Assembly: GCF_006352025.1 (NCBI RefSeq)
Contig: NZ_CP040936.1
Coordinates: forward strand, 434,001-498,000
Direction: 5' to 3'
DNA: 64,000 nt
DNA from: Hymenobacter sp. DG01
GTDB lineage: Bacteria > Bacteroidota > Bacteroidia > Cytophagales > Hymenobacteraceae
Shown: piece after piece, positions 24,792 through 33,040 of the stretch
How the letters are laid out: every line of letters begins with the position of its first letter
Position numbering within the stretch: the stretch's first letter is position 1
Notes under the pieces: model-generated
Databases searched by the model: none
Told to the model about the DNA's origin: nothing
Seen by the model: only the letters and a program-made list of their open reading frames with translations
Position numbers and translations under genes: made by a program

Positions 24792-24880
24792 AGTTGCCCG
24801 TTATCAGTTGCCAGTTGCCAGTTCGTTCTTGCAGCTCTGATGACTCAGTACTGGCAACCGGCAACTGATAACGGGCAACT
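24792..24880. repeat. Large inverted repeat, 31-bp arms
   Basis: Arm AGTTGCCCGTTATCAGTTGC... (24792-24822) pairs with 24850-24880 with one mismatch, around a 27-nt loop. Each arm holds the word CAGTTGCC more than once. It fills the gap between the DUF423 gene and the yggS-like gene, both on the minus strand. Confidence 0.8.
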
Positions 24881-24886
24881 AATAAG

Positions 24887-25549
24887 TTACCGTGAGCCAA
24901 AAATAGCGCTGCCGACCCGAATCAGGGTGCTGCCTTCGCGCAGGGCCAGCTCGTAGTCGGAGCTCATGCCCATGGAAATTTCCCGGAACGACTCATCTTC
25001 AGCGAAGTACAGGGCTTTCAGCTTGTCGAAATAGCCGCGCAGCTGCCGGAACTCGCGGCGCAGCTGGTCCTCGTCGGGGGTGTTGGTGGCAATGCCCATC
25101 ACGCCGGCCAGGCGCACGTGCCGCAGGGCCCGGAACTCGGCCGACTGCAGAATTTCTTCCGCCTCGGCCAGGGTCAGGCCGGTTTTGGTTTCCTCATCGG
25201 CAATATGAAACTGCAGCAGACCCTCAATTATGCGGTTGTGCTTAGCCGCCTGGCGCTCAATTTCCAGCAGCAGCTTCAGGCTGTCGATGCTCTGGATGGT
25301 GTGCACGAAGGAGGCAATGTACTTTACCTTGTTGGTTTGCAGGTGCCCGATGAGGTGCCACTCAACATCGGGGGGTAGCTCGGGCTGCTTGGCGGCCATT
25401 TCCTGCACCCGGTTCTCGCCGAAGATGCGGGCGTCGGCTTCGTAGGCCTCGCGCAGGCGCTCCACGGGGTGGGTTTTGGTAACGGCCACCAGCCGGGCGG
25501 CCGTGCCGGTGAGGCGTTGTTGAATGCGGTGCAGGTTGTCAGAAATCAC
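24887..25549 (-). CDS. YggS family PLP-binding protein
   Basis: 220 residues. VAVTKTHPVERLREAYE carries the PLP lysine (in KTHP), then FGENRVQEMAAK, WHLIGHLQTNKVK, and near the end GMSSDYELALREGSTLIRVGSAIFG; all match YggS/PLPBP, the alanine-racemase-like pyridoxal phosphate homeostasis protein. The family has no known catalytic activity and affects amino acid and vitamin B6 balance. The upstream gap up to 25745 holds AT-rich repeats. Confidence 0.95.
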   Translation of the reverse strand: MISDNLHRIQQRLTGTAARLVAVTKTHPVERLREAYEADARIFGENRVQEMAAKQPELPPDVEWHLIGHLQTNKVKYIASFVHTIQSIDSLKLLLEIERQAAKHNRIIEGLLQFHIADEETKTGLTLAEAEEILQSAEFRALRHVRLAGVMGIATNTPDEDQLRREFRQLRGYFDKLKALYFAEDESFREISMGMSSDYELALREGSTLIRVGSAIFGSR

Positions 25550-25555
25550 GGAGGT

Positions 25556-25745
25556 ATGCTGATTAATTGTGATTTCGCTGATGCAGATAATCAGGCAAAA
25601 TCAGGAGGTAAGAGAAGATCGGAAAAGCCGGAGAGCAAAACTAGGCTCTTAGAAGGTAAAACCCAGCCAACGCCTGATTGTCTGCCGCCAAAGCAACCCG
25701 ACCGAAAAATCAGCGAAAAGGAATCTGTGTAAGCAGAAAAATCCG
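25556..25745. repeat. Scattered AATCAGCGAAA/ATCCGTGATTC words upstream of yggS
   Basis: Two clusters: 25556-25600 (GCTGATTAATTGTGATTTCG and relatives) and 25702-25745 (AATCAGCGAAA, AATCTGTG, AAGCAGAAAA, ATCCGTGATTC), about 11 bp per unit. Same word family as 7203-7246. The spacer between them looks random. Confidence 0.5.
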
Positions 25746-25749
25746 TGAT

Positions 25750-26799
25750 TCAATCTTCCAGAGCATTCGTGAGGAAGGTGTTTTTCAGGCCTAGCCACAC
25801 CAGCCACAGGCCCAGGCACCAAAACAGGTAAATGCGGTAATAGTCGCGGGTGTTGCGGTAGCGGGTCTGCTTGATTTCTGACTTCTCGTAGCGGTTGATC
25901 TGGGCGAAGGTCTGCTGCAGGGCGGCGTTGTCGGTGGCGCGGAAAAAGCGGCCCTCCCCGGCCTGGGCAATCTGGCGCATGGTCGTCTCATCGAGGCGGG
26001 TGCTGACGTAGGTGGGACGACCCGCGTCGTCGGTGCCGTAGGGTACAATGCCATCCTGACCCAGCCCGATGGTGTAGAGCTTGAGGCCGTAGGCGTGAGC
26101 CAACTGGGCGGCCGTGAGCGGATCGAGGGAGCCAGCCGTGTTTTCCCCGTCCGAAATCAGAATGCAAAGCTTGGTGCGGGAGCGGGAGTCGCGCAGGCGG
26201 TTGGTTGCCACGCCCAAAGCGGTGCCGATGGCCGTGCCATCGTTCGGAATCATGCCCAGGCGCAGGCCCTGCAGATTGTCGCGCAGCAGGTCGTAGTCGG
26301 TGGTGAGCGGAGCCAGAGAATAGGCGTCGCCGGCAAATACCACCAGCCCGATCCGGTCGCCCTGGCGGCCATCAATAAACTCGCGGGCTACCCGCTTGGC
26401 GGCCTCCAGGCGGTTGGGGCGCAGGTCCTGTAGCTCCATAGAGCCCGACACGTCCAGCACCAGCAGAATATCAATGCCCTCGCCGGTTTGCACTACCCGC
26501 TCATCGGTGCGCTGGGGCCGGGCCAAGGCCAGAATACCGAACCCCAGACTCAGGGCCAGCACCACATCGGGCAGGAAGCGCAGCACCGTGCTCCAGTCGC
26601 GGGGGAGCTGGCCGGCCACGAAGGCTACGCCGAGGCGGGAGCGGCTACGGCGGGCCAGGGCCCAGCGCACCACAAACAGCAGGGGCACCAGTGGCAGCAG
26701 CAGCAGCAGGCGGGGCTGCTCCCAGGTGTAGCTGGCCAGGGTAGCGTAGCGCACGCTATCCAGCACGGGAGCCAGTACATCAGTCCAGAGCTGAGGCAT
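25750..26799 (-). CDS. BatA-like vWA membrane protein
   Basis: 349 residues. Two N-terminal membrane helices (about 30-48 and 76-92), a von Willebrand A domain with the metal-ion site DVSGSM at 116-121 and ISDGEN near 220, and a C-terminal membrane helix (IYLFWCLGLWLVWLGL). This is the BatA layout from the Bat (Bacteroides aerotolerance) cluster, in which vWA proteins act in the envelope with MoxR ATPases. It is downstream of the DUF58 and BatD-like genes, in the same direction, with a 78-bp gap before it. Confidence 0.9.
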   Translation of the reverse strand: MPQLWTDVLAPVLDSVRYATLASYTWEQPRLLLLLPLVPLLFVVRWALARRSRSRLGVAFVAGQLPRDWSTVLRFLPDVVLALSLGFGILALARPQRTDERVVQTGEGIDILLVLDVSGSMELQDLRPNRLEAAKRVAREFIDGRQGDRIGLVVFAGDAYSLAPLTTDYDLLRDNLQGLRLGMIPNDGTAIGTALGVATNRLRDSRSRTKLCILISDGENTAGSLDPLTAAQLAHAYGLKLYTIGLGQDGIVPYGTDDAGRPTYVSTRLDETTMRQIAQAGEGRFFRATDNAALQQTFAQINRYEKSEIKQTRYRNTRDYYRIYLFWCLGLWLVWLGLKNTFLTNALED

Positions 26800-26877
26800 G
26801 CGGTAAAAGTAGTGAATACGGGGTTAGAGCTACAACCAGGCCGGTGTAGCCCCTTAGAGCCCGGACTAAACTCCGGA

Positions 26878-27825
26878 CTACACTGAGCCGCTGGGTGCGG
26901 GCTCGCCCAGCCGCGTCAGTACCTGCGTGTACTGGCGCTCGGCAAAGCGCCGCAGCAGCTCGAAGGCCAGGTCGGTTTCGGTGTCGTCTTCGGAAAACTG
27001 GTTGCCGTAAATCACCCGGTCGGCCAGGCGCAGGGCCAGGCTCACATCAGCGTCGTTCTGATAATGAGCCACGATTTCGCGGGTGGTAAGGCTGGTGATG
27101 TTGCTGTCTTGAAGGGTAGAGAGGTAGTTTTTCCAGAGCGTGATGGCGCGCTCCATGTTAGTAGGCGAGCGGGACAAGGTGAAACGCTCTACGTGGCGGG
27201 CATACTGGGCCAGAAAGTACGCGTGGTTTTTGCGCAGCCGGTAGCGGCGGTAGCGCTGGCGCAGGCTGCGCCGGAAGCCCAGCACGATGCTGCCCGCCAA
27301 CCCCAGCAGCACGGCCGCTCCGGCCAGCCAGTACGGGTAGTTGAACTGCGGCTCAACGGGTAGCAGCCGCAGGTTCTGGCGGAGCGGGGGCGCCGTGCCA
27401 CCCTGGGCCGGCGGGGCCGTGCGCAGCAGCCGGACTGCCGCCGGAGTGGTAGGCAGCAGCAGCGTATCGCGGCCGCTGAGCACAGTAACCGGCAGCACCA
27501 GGCGCTGCACCGAGTCGAGGGCGAAGGTGCGCAGCAAGTACACGGCCCGGTCGAGGCTGCGGCCTTGGCGGGTGCGGGTAGGGTAGTAGCGCCGACCCAC
27601 GTACTCGAAGGGAGCAAAGTCAGCAGCTGAATCGGGGAAGATAACCTCCAGGTCGGGGGCATGCGTGTACGTCAGCTCGTAGGCCAGAACTTCGCCGACC
27701 CGCACGCCGGGCCGCTGAAAGCGACCCGTGGGTGCGGGCTGCGCTACCCCCAGCGCCGGCAGCAGTAGCAGGACCAGGAGCCACGCACAGCCGCGTAGCC
27801 TCAGGAAAGCAGGCGGGCTACCCAC
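26878..27825 (-). CDS. BatD-like membrane protein
   Basis: 315 residues from a GTG at 27825. A signal peptide (LRLRGCAWLLVLLLLPALGVAQ) leads into a beta-rich periplasmic domain (VRVGEVLAYELTYTHAPDLEVIFP), a single helix near 170 (WLAGAAVLLGLAGSIVLGF), and a cytoplasmic part of about 125 residues, basic at first and then acidic helical. The layout and position between DUF58 and BatA-like genes suggest a BatD-type protein; sequence similarity to named BatD is not certain. The GTG start overlaps the DUF58 stop by 8 bp, implying coupling; an in-frame ATG lies far upstream inside the DUF58 gene and was rejected. Confidence 0.72.
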   Translation of the reverse strand: MGSPPAFLRLRGCAWLLVLLLLPALGVAQPAPTGRFQRPGVRVGEVLAYELTYTHAPDLEVIFPDSAADFAPFEYVGRRYYPTRTRQGRSLDRAVYLLRTFALDSVQRLVLPVTVLSGRDTLLLPTTPAAVRLLRTAPPAQGGTAPPLRQNLRLLPVEPQFNYPYWLAGAAVLLGLAGSIVLGFRRSLRQRYRRYRLRKNHAYFLAQYARHVERFTLSRSPTNMERAITLWKNYLSTLQDSNITSLTTREIVAHYQNDADVSLALRLADRVIYGNQFSEDDTETDLAFELLRRFAERQYTQVLTRLGEPAPSGSV

Positions 27826-28717
27826 GGCCGCCGCGCTGGTTACGCCGCCGGAACAGATTGACCAGCTGGGGCACAAAATCGGTATCGGTGGCAATGGAGA
27901 GGTACTCGGTGCGGTGGCGGCGGCAGATCTGCCCGATCTGCTCCCGGTTTTGCTCGTAGGTGGCGCGGTAGCGGGCCCGGAACGCCGCCGACGACGTATT
28001 CACCCACACCGTGCGGCCCGATTCCTGGTCGTGGAGCGGAATAATGCCCAGGGGCGGAAACTCCCGCTCCCGCTGGTCCAGCAGCTGCAGCACCACCAGA
28101 TCGTGCTTGCGGGCCAGCATGGTCAGCTCCCGCTCGTAGTCGGCATCAATAAAGTCGGAAATCAGCAGCACAATGGTACGGCGCTTCAGTTGCCCCAGGG
28201 CCTGCTTGATGCCCGCTGCCACGGCTGTGTGCCGGCTGCGCGGCTCTAGCTCGAACAGGCGCTTGATAAGCGTGTAGGCGTGGCGTACGCCCTTGCCCGG
28301 AGCCAGGTACAGCTCTTTCTGATCGGAAAAGGCCAGAATACCCAGCTGGGCGTCCTGGCGGGCCGCGGCCAGGGCCAGCACCCCGCATATTTCGCGGCCT
28401 ACATCAATCTTGCGGCGGGTGGTGGCGCCTACTTGCTGCGAGGCGCTGACGTCCAGCAATAAAAGCACCTGCTGCTCGCGTTCTTCCTTGTAGGTTTTCA
28501 CGAAGGTGCCGTGTCCCTTGCTGGATACGGCCCAATCAATGGCCCGCACCTCATCCCCGTACTGATACAGCCGTACATCATCAAACTCCAGGCCGGTGCC
28601 TTTGAAGACGGAATGAAAATCGCCCTGCAGCTGGGCATCCACGGCTTTCAGAATGCGGATTTCCATCTGCCGAAGCTTGCGGACGAGGTGCTGAAAAGGC
28701 GAATCGGCGGGTTTCAT
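27818..28717 (-). CDS. DUF58 / vWA-like protein of the Bat cluster
   Basis: 299 residues. Signature stretches: GDFHSVFKGTGLEFDDVRLYQYGDEVRAIDWAVSSK, then LLLLDVSASQQVG with the vWA-type metal site, LAFSDQKEL, and LISDFIDADYE. Typical of DUF58 proteins partnered with MoxR ATPase in the Bat cluster, but no moxR is present just upstream, where a divergent lipoprotein gene sits. ATG 28717 was chosen; the frame upstream runs through the divergent gene. The end overlaps the BatD-like start. Confidence 0.9.
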   Translation of the reverse strand: MKPADSPFQHLVRKLRQMEIRILKAVDAQLQGDFHSVFKGTGLEFDDVRLYQYGDEVRAIDWAVSSKGHGTFVKTYKEEREQQVLLLLDVSASQQVGATTRRKIDVGREICGVLALAAARQDAQLGILAFSDQKELYLAPGKGVRHAYTLIKRLFELEPRSRHTAVAAGIKQALGQLKRRTIVLLISDFIDADYERELTMLARKHDLVVLQLLDQREREFPPLGIIPLHDQESGRTVWVNTSSAAFRARYRATYEQNREQIGQICRRHRTEYLSIATDTDFVPQLVNLFRRRNQRGGRG

Positions 28718-28741
28718 TCCGACTAAACTACGGGTTCCTCC

Positions 28742-28749
28742 TAACTTTG
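28742..28749 (+). promoter_or_regulatory. -7 box (TAACTTTG) 5 nt before a GTG start
   Basis: Full match to TAnnTTTG, ending 5 nt before GTG 28755, which suggests a leaderless transcript. No TTG at N19. Confidence 0.55.
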
Positions 28750-28754
28750 CCGCC

Positions 28755-29171
28755 GTGAAAAAATTTTCGTTTCGAGTAACAACGTGGGTAGGGGCGCTGG
28801 CCCTGCTGCTGACGGCCTGCCAGAAGGCGGAGGATATAGCGCCGCCCCGCCAGCTTATTGCCCGCGACAAAATGGTGAGCCTGCTCATTGAGCTGCACAC
28901 GCTGGAGGCCCGCGCCGACGCCGCCGGCCTACCCCTCGACTCGGCTCGGGCCTTGTTTCTTGAGGCGCAGAAAAACCTGTACTGGCGCTACGAGATCAAC
29001 GACTCTTTATTTATGCAGAGCTACCGCTACTACGCCGTGCACGACAAAGACCTGGACGGAATTTATGCCCAGGTAGTGGACAGCCTGGCCCTGCGCGAAG
29101 TGCAGCTGCAGGCGGCCAATGCCGCCGCCGCGGGAGCTCCCACGCCTGCCCCCATACCGCCCCGCAACTAA
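28755..29171 (+). CDS. DUF4296 lipoprotein
   Basis: 138 residues. The signal ([22 protein letters not shown]) ends in the lipobox LLTAC. The DUF4296 domain follows: [60 protein letters not shown], a helical unit common in Bacteroidota and of unknown function. The GTG start is right after a -7 box. The 3' end overlaps the stop codon of the convergent tRNA-binding gene by 3-4 bp, so there is no terminator between them. Confidence 0.85.
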   Translation: MKKFSFRVTTWVGALALLLTACQKAEDIAPPRQLIARDKMVSLLIELHTLEARADAAGLPLDSARALFLEAQKNLYWRYEINDSLFMQSYRYYAVHDKDLDGIYAQVVDSLALREVQLQAANAAAAGAPTPAPIPPRN

Positions 29172-29500
29172 ACCAGGCGGCTGCCATTGGGCACGGGGGC
29201 GGCCACGGTGGCCAGCACAATATGGCCCTCGGCATCGGGGGTGCCCGTTACCAGTACTTCCGACATAAACTTGCCGATTTGCTTGGGCGGAAAGTTGACC
29301 ACGCACAGCACCTGGCGGCCCGGCAGCTCGTGGGGCTGGTAGTGGTGGGTAATCTGGGCGCTGGATTTTTTCAGGCCAATTTCGGGGCCCAGGTCAATGA
29401 GCAGCTGGTAGGCCGGCCGCCGCGCCCCTACAAACTCGCGGGCTTCCAGTATCGTCCCAACGCGCAGATCAACACGCTCAAATTCGGCCCAGGTTAGCAT
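29168..29500 (-). CDS. tRNA-binding domain protein (CsaA-like)
   Basis: 110 residues. [17 protein letters not shown], then [42 protein letters not shown], the OB-fold pattern of the EMAP/CsaA tRNA-binding domain. CsaA proteins act as secretion chaperones in Bacillus, or in tRNA binding; the function here is inferred from the family. ATG 29500 begins the conserved region and the earlier in-frame start is over a repeat-rich leader. Confidence 0.88.
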   Translation of the reverse strand: MLTWAEFERVDLRVGTILEAREFVGARRPAYQLLIDLGPEIGLKKSSAQITHHYQPHELPGRQVLCVVNFPPKQIGKFMSEVLVTGTPDAEGHIVLATVAAPVPNGSRLV

Positions 29501-29503
29501 AAG

Positions 29504-29527
29504 GTCAGATAGTAAAATGGTGAGAGG
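29504..29527. repeat. Short octamer repeat before the CsaA-like gene
   Basis: GTCA at 29504, GTAA at 29512, GTGA at 29520: 8 bp apart, starting 4 nt upstream of the ATG. Same phase and word as the repeats before ychF, coaD and the ABC-F gene, but only three degenerate units. Confidence 0.5.
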
Positions 29528-29582
29528 GGGAGGTGGCGTTTCGGCGACAACAAACCCACCGCAACCTAGCGCATATAGCGGA

Positions 29583-29641
29583 AAAGCCCCAGCGGGGCGG
29601 CCTGAACCAGTCAACGGTTCGTGCCGCCCCGCTGGGGCTTT
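29583..29641 (-). terminator. Hairpin downstream of the DUF922 gene
   Basis: Arms AAAGCCCCAGCGGGGCGGC and GCCGCCCCGCTGGGGCTTT (19 bp, perfect) with a 21-nt loop. Confidence 0.7.
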
Positions 29642-29714
29642 AAGCAAAATAGAGGGGTAGGGCGGTTAACGGCTTCCTCTGCCAGAACCAACGTCGAACC
29701 CACCCATTCACTAC

Positions 29715-30281
29715 TTACTTCAGGGCAAAGGCTTCGAGCTGCTGAAGGCGCTGCTGCGTCTGCTGCTCCCAGGCCTGCTGGCGGGGTAGGTTCAGGCCGT
29801 GGTTGGTTTCCTGGTCGTAGCGGGCTTCTTCGCGCTGCCAGGTCAGGAAGGCTACCTTGGTGAGGTTGTTGAAAGCGGGCTGCAGCTTCTCGCAGTCGAG
29901 CTTGACCAGGCTAAGCTTCTGGCGCAGCAGGCGGGCGTGCACTTCCGTCAGGTCGAAGTGGAGCTGCTCGTGGCGGAGCAGCTGGGGGGTAGCCCGCTTG
30001 GGATCCCGCACCCACGACTCCATGGGCACGAAAACCGCCTGCACCTGCGCGGAAAACACATAATCGACGCAGCCTACCTTGGCATCAATGCTGGAGGAAG
30101 TCAGCGCAGCCAGCTGATCGGTAGCGGGGCGGCTCCGGAAGTCGTCCCAGGTAAGGGGGCGGTTGGCGCGCCACTCAATTTTGGCGGGCGGCTGAACTCG
30201 GGCCGGAGCCGGCGACGACGGACCCTGGGCCGCCGCAGAAAACAAGCCGAGGATGAAGGGCAGCGAAAAAGAAAACAGCAT
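29715..30281 (-). CDS. DUF922 secreted zincin-like protein
   Basis: 188 residues, signal peptide 1-19. The DUF922 domain contains WTWDDF-like LTWDDFRSRP near 43 and HEQLHFDLTEVHARLLR at 104-120; HExxH with a later acidic residue is a zinc protease-like site, and the family is proposed to be metalloprotease-like. No activity has been established. Likely periplasmic or outer-membrane-associated. Monocistronic with its own terminator. Confidence 0.85.
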   Translation of the reverse strand: MLFSFSLPFILGLFSAAAQGPSSPAPARVQPPAKIEWRANRPLTWDDFRSRPATDQLAALTSSSIDAKVGCVDYVFSAQVQAVFVPMESWVRDPKRATPQLLRHEQLHFDLTEVHARLLRQKLSLVKLDCEKLQPAFNNLTKVAFLTWQREEARYDQETNHGLNLPRQQAWEQQTQQRLQQLEAFALK

Positions 30282-30403
30282 AGAGCGCTATAGCTATAGA
30301 AAAGACCAGTGGAAAACAAAATGCAGCGGGGTAACACAAGCGCTATAATCGGGCCAGCCGGGCGCAGGCTTCTGCCTTGCGGCTACCACACCTACTGCGC
30401 CGC

Positions 30404-31777
30404 TTAACGCACGGTGAGGGCGGCTTCGTTCACTGGCACAGCCGTTGGGATGGGTCGGCGCCAGAAGCGCAGCAGCAGCACACCCGCCACCAGGCTCAGG
30501 CCCGTGAGCAGGCCTACCCATACGCCCGTAGCACCCCAGCCCAGCCGGAAGCCCAGCACGTAGCCCAGCGGTAGGGCTGCGGCCCAGTAAGCCAGCAGGG
30601 CCACCACGGAGGGTACCTTCACATCTTCCAGGCCCCGTAGCGCCCCCAGGCCCACTACCTGCAGGCCATCGGAAACCTGGAAAGCGGCGGCAATCAGTAG
30701 AAGGGAGGCGGCCTGAGCTACCACGGCGGGGTCGTGGTTATAGTACAGCGGAATGGTGTGCCGCCCCAGCACCAATAGCACACCCATCAGGCTCATAAAG
30801 ATGAACGTGAGCAGGTAGGCGGCCAGGCCGGCCTGGCGGGCCCCGGCGGCATCCTGGCTGCCCAGGTGCTTGCCCACCCGAATGGTGGCGGCCGCCGCAA
30901 TGCCACTGGCGGCCATGTAGGTAACGGAGGCCACGTTGATGGCAATCTGGTGGGCGGCTAGGTCGGTGGCGCCCAGCCAGCCAATCATGATGGCCGAAAA
31001 GCTGAAGGCGCCCATCTCAAACATCATCTGCACGCCAATGGGGGAGCCCAGCCCCGTCAGGCGGCGCAGGCCGGCGGCATCGGGGCGAAGATTTTCGCGG
31101 GCGGCTTCGCGGTAGGGCTGCAGGCGCACGGCGCGCAGCACGTAGCCAGCCATGAGCACGGCCATGAGTACGCGGGCAATCAGGGTGGCCCAGGCGGCGC
31201 CCATCATGCCCAGCTCCGGCAGGCCCAGCTTGCCAAACACCAGCCCGTAGCACAGCACCGCGTTCAGCACGTTGGCCTGCACCGACAGCAGCATGGCCTG
31301 GCGGGTGAGCCCCAGGCCTTCGGCGAACTGCTTGAAGCCCTGAAACAGCATCAGGGGCAGCAAGGAAAGAAACATTACCCGCACCCAGGGCGTGGCCAGT
31401 GCCACTACTTCCGGGGGCTGGTGCAGGTAGGGCAGCAGGGTCGGTACCAGCAGGCCGCTCAAGGCCAGCACTACCCCGGCTACCAAGCTCAGCCACACCC
31501 CGTTTACCAGCAAGCGGCCCAGGGCGGGTACGTCGCGGCGGCCGTCGGCGGCCGCTACCAGCGGGGTGATGCCCATGGTCAGGCCCATACCCAGCACCAT
31601 CACCACCGTATTCACGCTCACGCTCAGCGACACCGCCGCCAGGGGCACCTTACCCGTTTGGCCCACAATCATACTGTCGCAGACGTTGACCAGCACGTGG
31701 CCCAGCTGGCTAAGCATGACGGGATAAGCCAACTCAAGGGTGGGCAGCAGATGAGAGCGAAGCGCGGAGCGAGACAT
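30404..31777 (-). CDS. MATE family efflux transporter
   Basis: 457 residues with about twelve membrane helices. The DinF/NorM features are present: LELAYPVMLSQLGHVLVN in the first helix, DSMIVGQTG just after, and GPM/PLG stretches. MATE pumps export cationic compounds with Na+ or H+ antiport; substrate and coupling ion are unknown. ATG 31777 (MSRSALRSHLLPTLELAYP) is the start; an upstream in-frame ATG would add only eight residues. A -7 box lies 22 nt before it. Confidence 0.93.
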   Translation of the reverse strand: MSRSALRSHLLPTLELAYPVMLSQLGHVLVNVCDSMIVGQTGKVPLAAVSLSVSVNTVVMVLGMGLTMGITPLVAAADGRRDVPALGRLLVNGVWLSLVAGVVLALSGLLVPTLLPYLHQPPEVVALATPWVRVMFLSLLPLMLFQGFKQFAEGLGLTRQAMLLSVQANVLNAVLCYGLVFGKLGLPELGMMGAAWATLIARVLMAVLMAGYVLRAVRLQPYREAARENLRPDAAGLRRLTGLGSPIGVQMMFEMGAFSFSAIMIGWLGATDLAAHQIAINVASVTYMAASGIAAAATIRVGKHLGSQDAAGARQAGLAAYLLTFIFMSLMGVLLVLGRHTIPLYYNHDPAVVAQAASLLLIAAAFQVSDGLQVVGLGALRGLEDVKVPSVVALLAYWAAALPLGYVLGFRLGWGATGVWVGLLTGLSLVAGVLLLRFWRRPIPTAVPVNEAALTVR

Positions 31778-31798
31778 GGGCAGCGGTAAAAAGAACCA

Positions 31799-31806
31799 CA
31801 AAGGTA
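31799..31806 (-). promoter_or_regulatory. -7 box of the MATE gene (TACCTTTG on the minus strand)
   Basis: CAAAGGTA on the plus strand, 21 nt upstream of the MATE start codon. Full match to TAnnTTTG. Confidence 0.55.
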
Positions 31807-31875
31807 CAACACCCCGCCCCGCGCGCCTTTATATACTCCACTGCCGTTACGCCGGCCCGCATATTTTTCCTGTTC

Positions 31876-32997
31876 TTAGTAGGGCAACGTACTCAGGGCC
31901 TGTTGCAGGCGGGCCAGGGCCTCGCGCAGCACCGGCTCCGGCACGGCATACGTCAGGCGCACGAAGCCCGGCGCCCCGCAGCTGGCCCCATCTACCACGG
32001 TCAGCCCAGCGGTGTGCAGGTGGGCCACCAGTTCCCGGGAGGCCACCAGGGGTTCAGCCTTCGGGCGGAGGTAGGCGCGCAAATCGGGGAAGGCGTAGTA
32101 CGTGGCCTCGGGTTGCGGCGGCGGCACCAGCGGAAGGTCGGTGAGGGCCGCAAGCATGAGGCGGCGGTTAGGGTGCAGCTGCTCTACCAGGTCCCGGGCA
32201 ATGGCGGAAGCTTGTCGGGTAACGGCAAGGGCCGCGTGCTGCAGCGGGGCCGGCACGGCGCTGCCCGTGGCGTGTTGCCAGGCCGCGCAGGCCTGGGCAA
32301 TGGCGGGCGGTGCAATCAGGTAGCCCAATCCCCAGCCAATGAGGGCCAGCGACTTGCTGAAGCCGTTCACGACCAGGTGCCGGCCGCCAGGGTCGGGGAA
32401 GCTAAATAGGGTAGGCGGCGCCTCCGCCCCGAAGCTGATGCCGTTGTATATCTCGTCGCTGAGCACGAACAGCTCCGGGTACTCCCGGGTTACGGCAAGC
32501 CAGGCTTCCACTTCAGCCCGCGAGTACACCCGGCCCGTAGGGTTGTTGGGGTTCGAAAACAGCACTATCCGGGTGCGCGGCGTGAGGGCCGCCCGCAACT
32601 GCTCGGGGTCAAGGGCGTACCCATCCTCCGAGCGGAGGGGCAGCTCCCGCACGGTGCCGCCGGCCTGGGTAATCAGCTCCCGGAAGCCAAACCAGTTGGG
32701 GGTAGGCAGCAGCACCTCGTCGTGGGGGCGCAGCACGGCCCGGAGCAGGGCAAACAAGGCGGGCTTGACACCGGGCGTTATTACCACCTGCTCCGGAGCT
32801 ACGGTTCCGCCGCCGGGGAACGTGTAGGTGTCGGCCAGGGCCTCCCGGAGCCCCGGCAGACCAGCCACGTCCAGCAGGGGTAGGGCACCTGCCTGCAAAG
32901 CCCGGACTGCCGCTTCGGTGGCAACCGGCGGGGGCGTGAAGGTGCCGTAGCCCGAGGCCAGACTAAGCATCGGGGAGGGAGCAGGGTTGACGGACAT
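31876..32997 (-). CDS. Class I/II aminotransferase downstream of egtB-egtD
   Basis: 373 residues, fold type I. SNPNNPTGRVYS near 148-159, D181-E-I-Y184 and the PLP lysine K215 in FSKSLALIGWGLG follow the aspartate aminotransferase pattern. The closest relatives by pattern are aspartate/aromatic-type aminotransferases; the substrate is unknown. It follows egtD by 43 bp on the same strand and may share the transcript. It is not a cysteine-desulfurase-like EgtE by motif, so any ergothioneine role is speculative. ATG 32997 is the start. Confidence 0.87.
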   Translation of the reverse strand: MSVNPAPSPMLSLASGYGTFTPPPVATEAAVRALQAGALPLLDVAGLPGLREALADTYTFPGGGTVAPEQVVITPGVKPALFALLRAVLRPHDEVLLPTPNWFGFRELITQAGGTVRELPLRSEDGYALDPEQLRAALTPRTRIVLFSNPNNPTGRVYSRAEVEAWLAVTREYPELFVLSDEIYNGISFGAEAPPTLFSFPDPGGRHLVVNGFSKSLALIGWGLGYLIAPPAIAQACAAWQHATGSAVPAPLQHAALAVTRQASAIARDLVEQLHPNRRLMLAALTDLPLVPPPQPEATYYAFPDLRAYLRPKAEPLVASRELVAHLHTAGLTVVDGASCGAPGFVRLTYAVPEPVLREALARLQQALSTLPY

Positions 32998-33040
32998 AGC
33001 AGGGGTAGGCCGAACGTGGAACAAGCTGCACCGGGCGCAG

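Noticed and set aside
31876..32997. EgtE-type cysteine desulfurase-like lyase
   Set aside because: Motifs are those of class I/II aminotransferases (NPNNPT, FSKS Lys), not of class V desulfurases.
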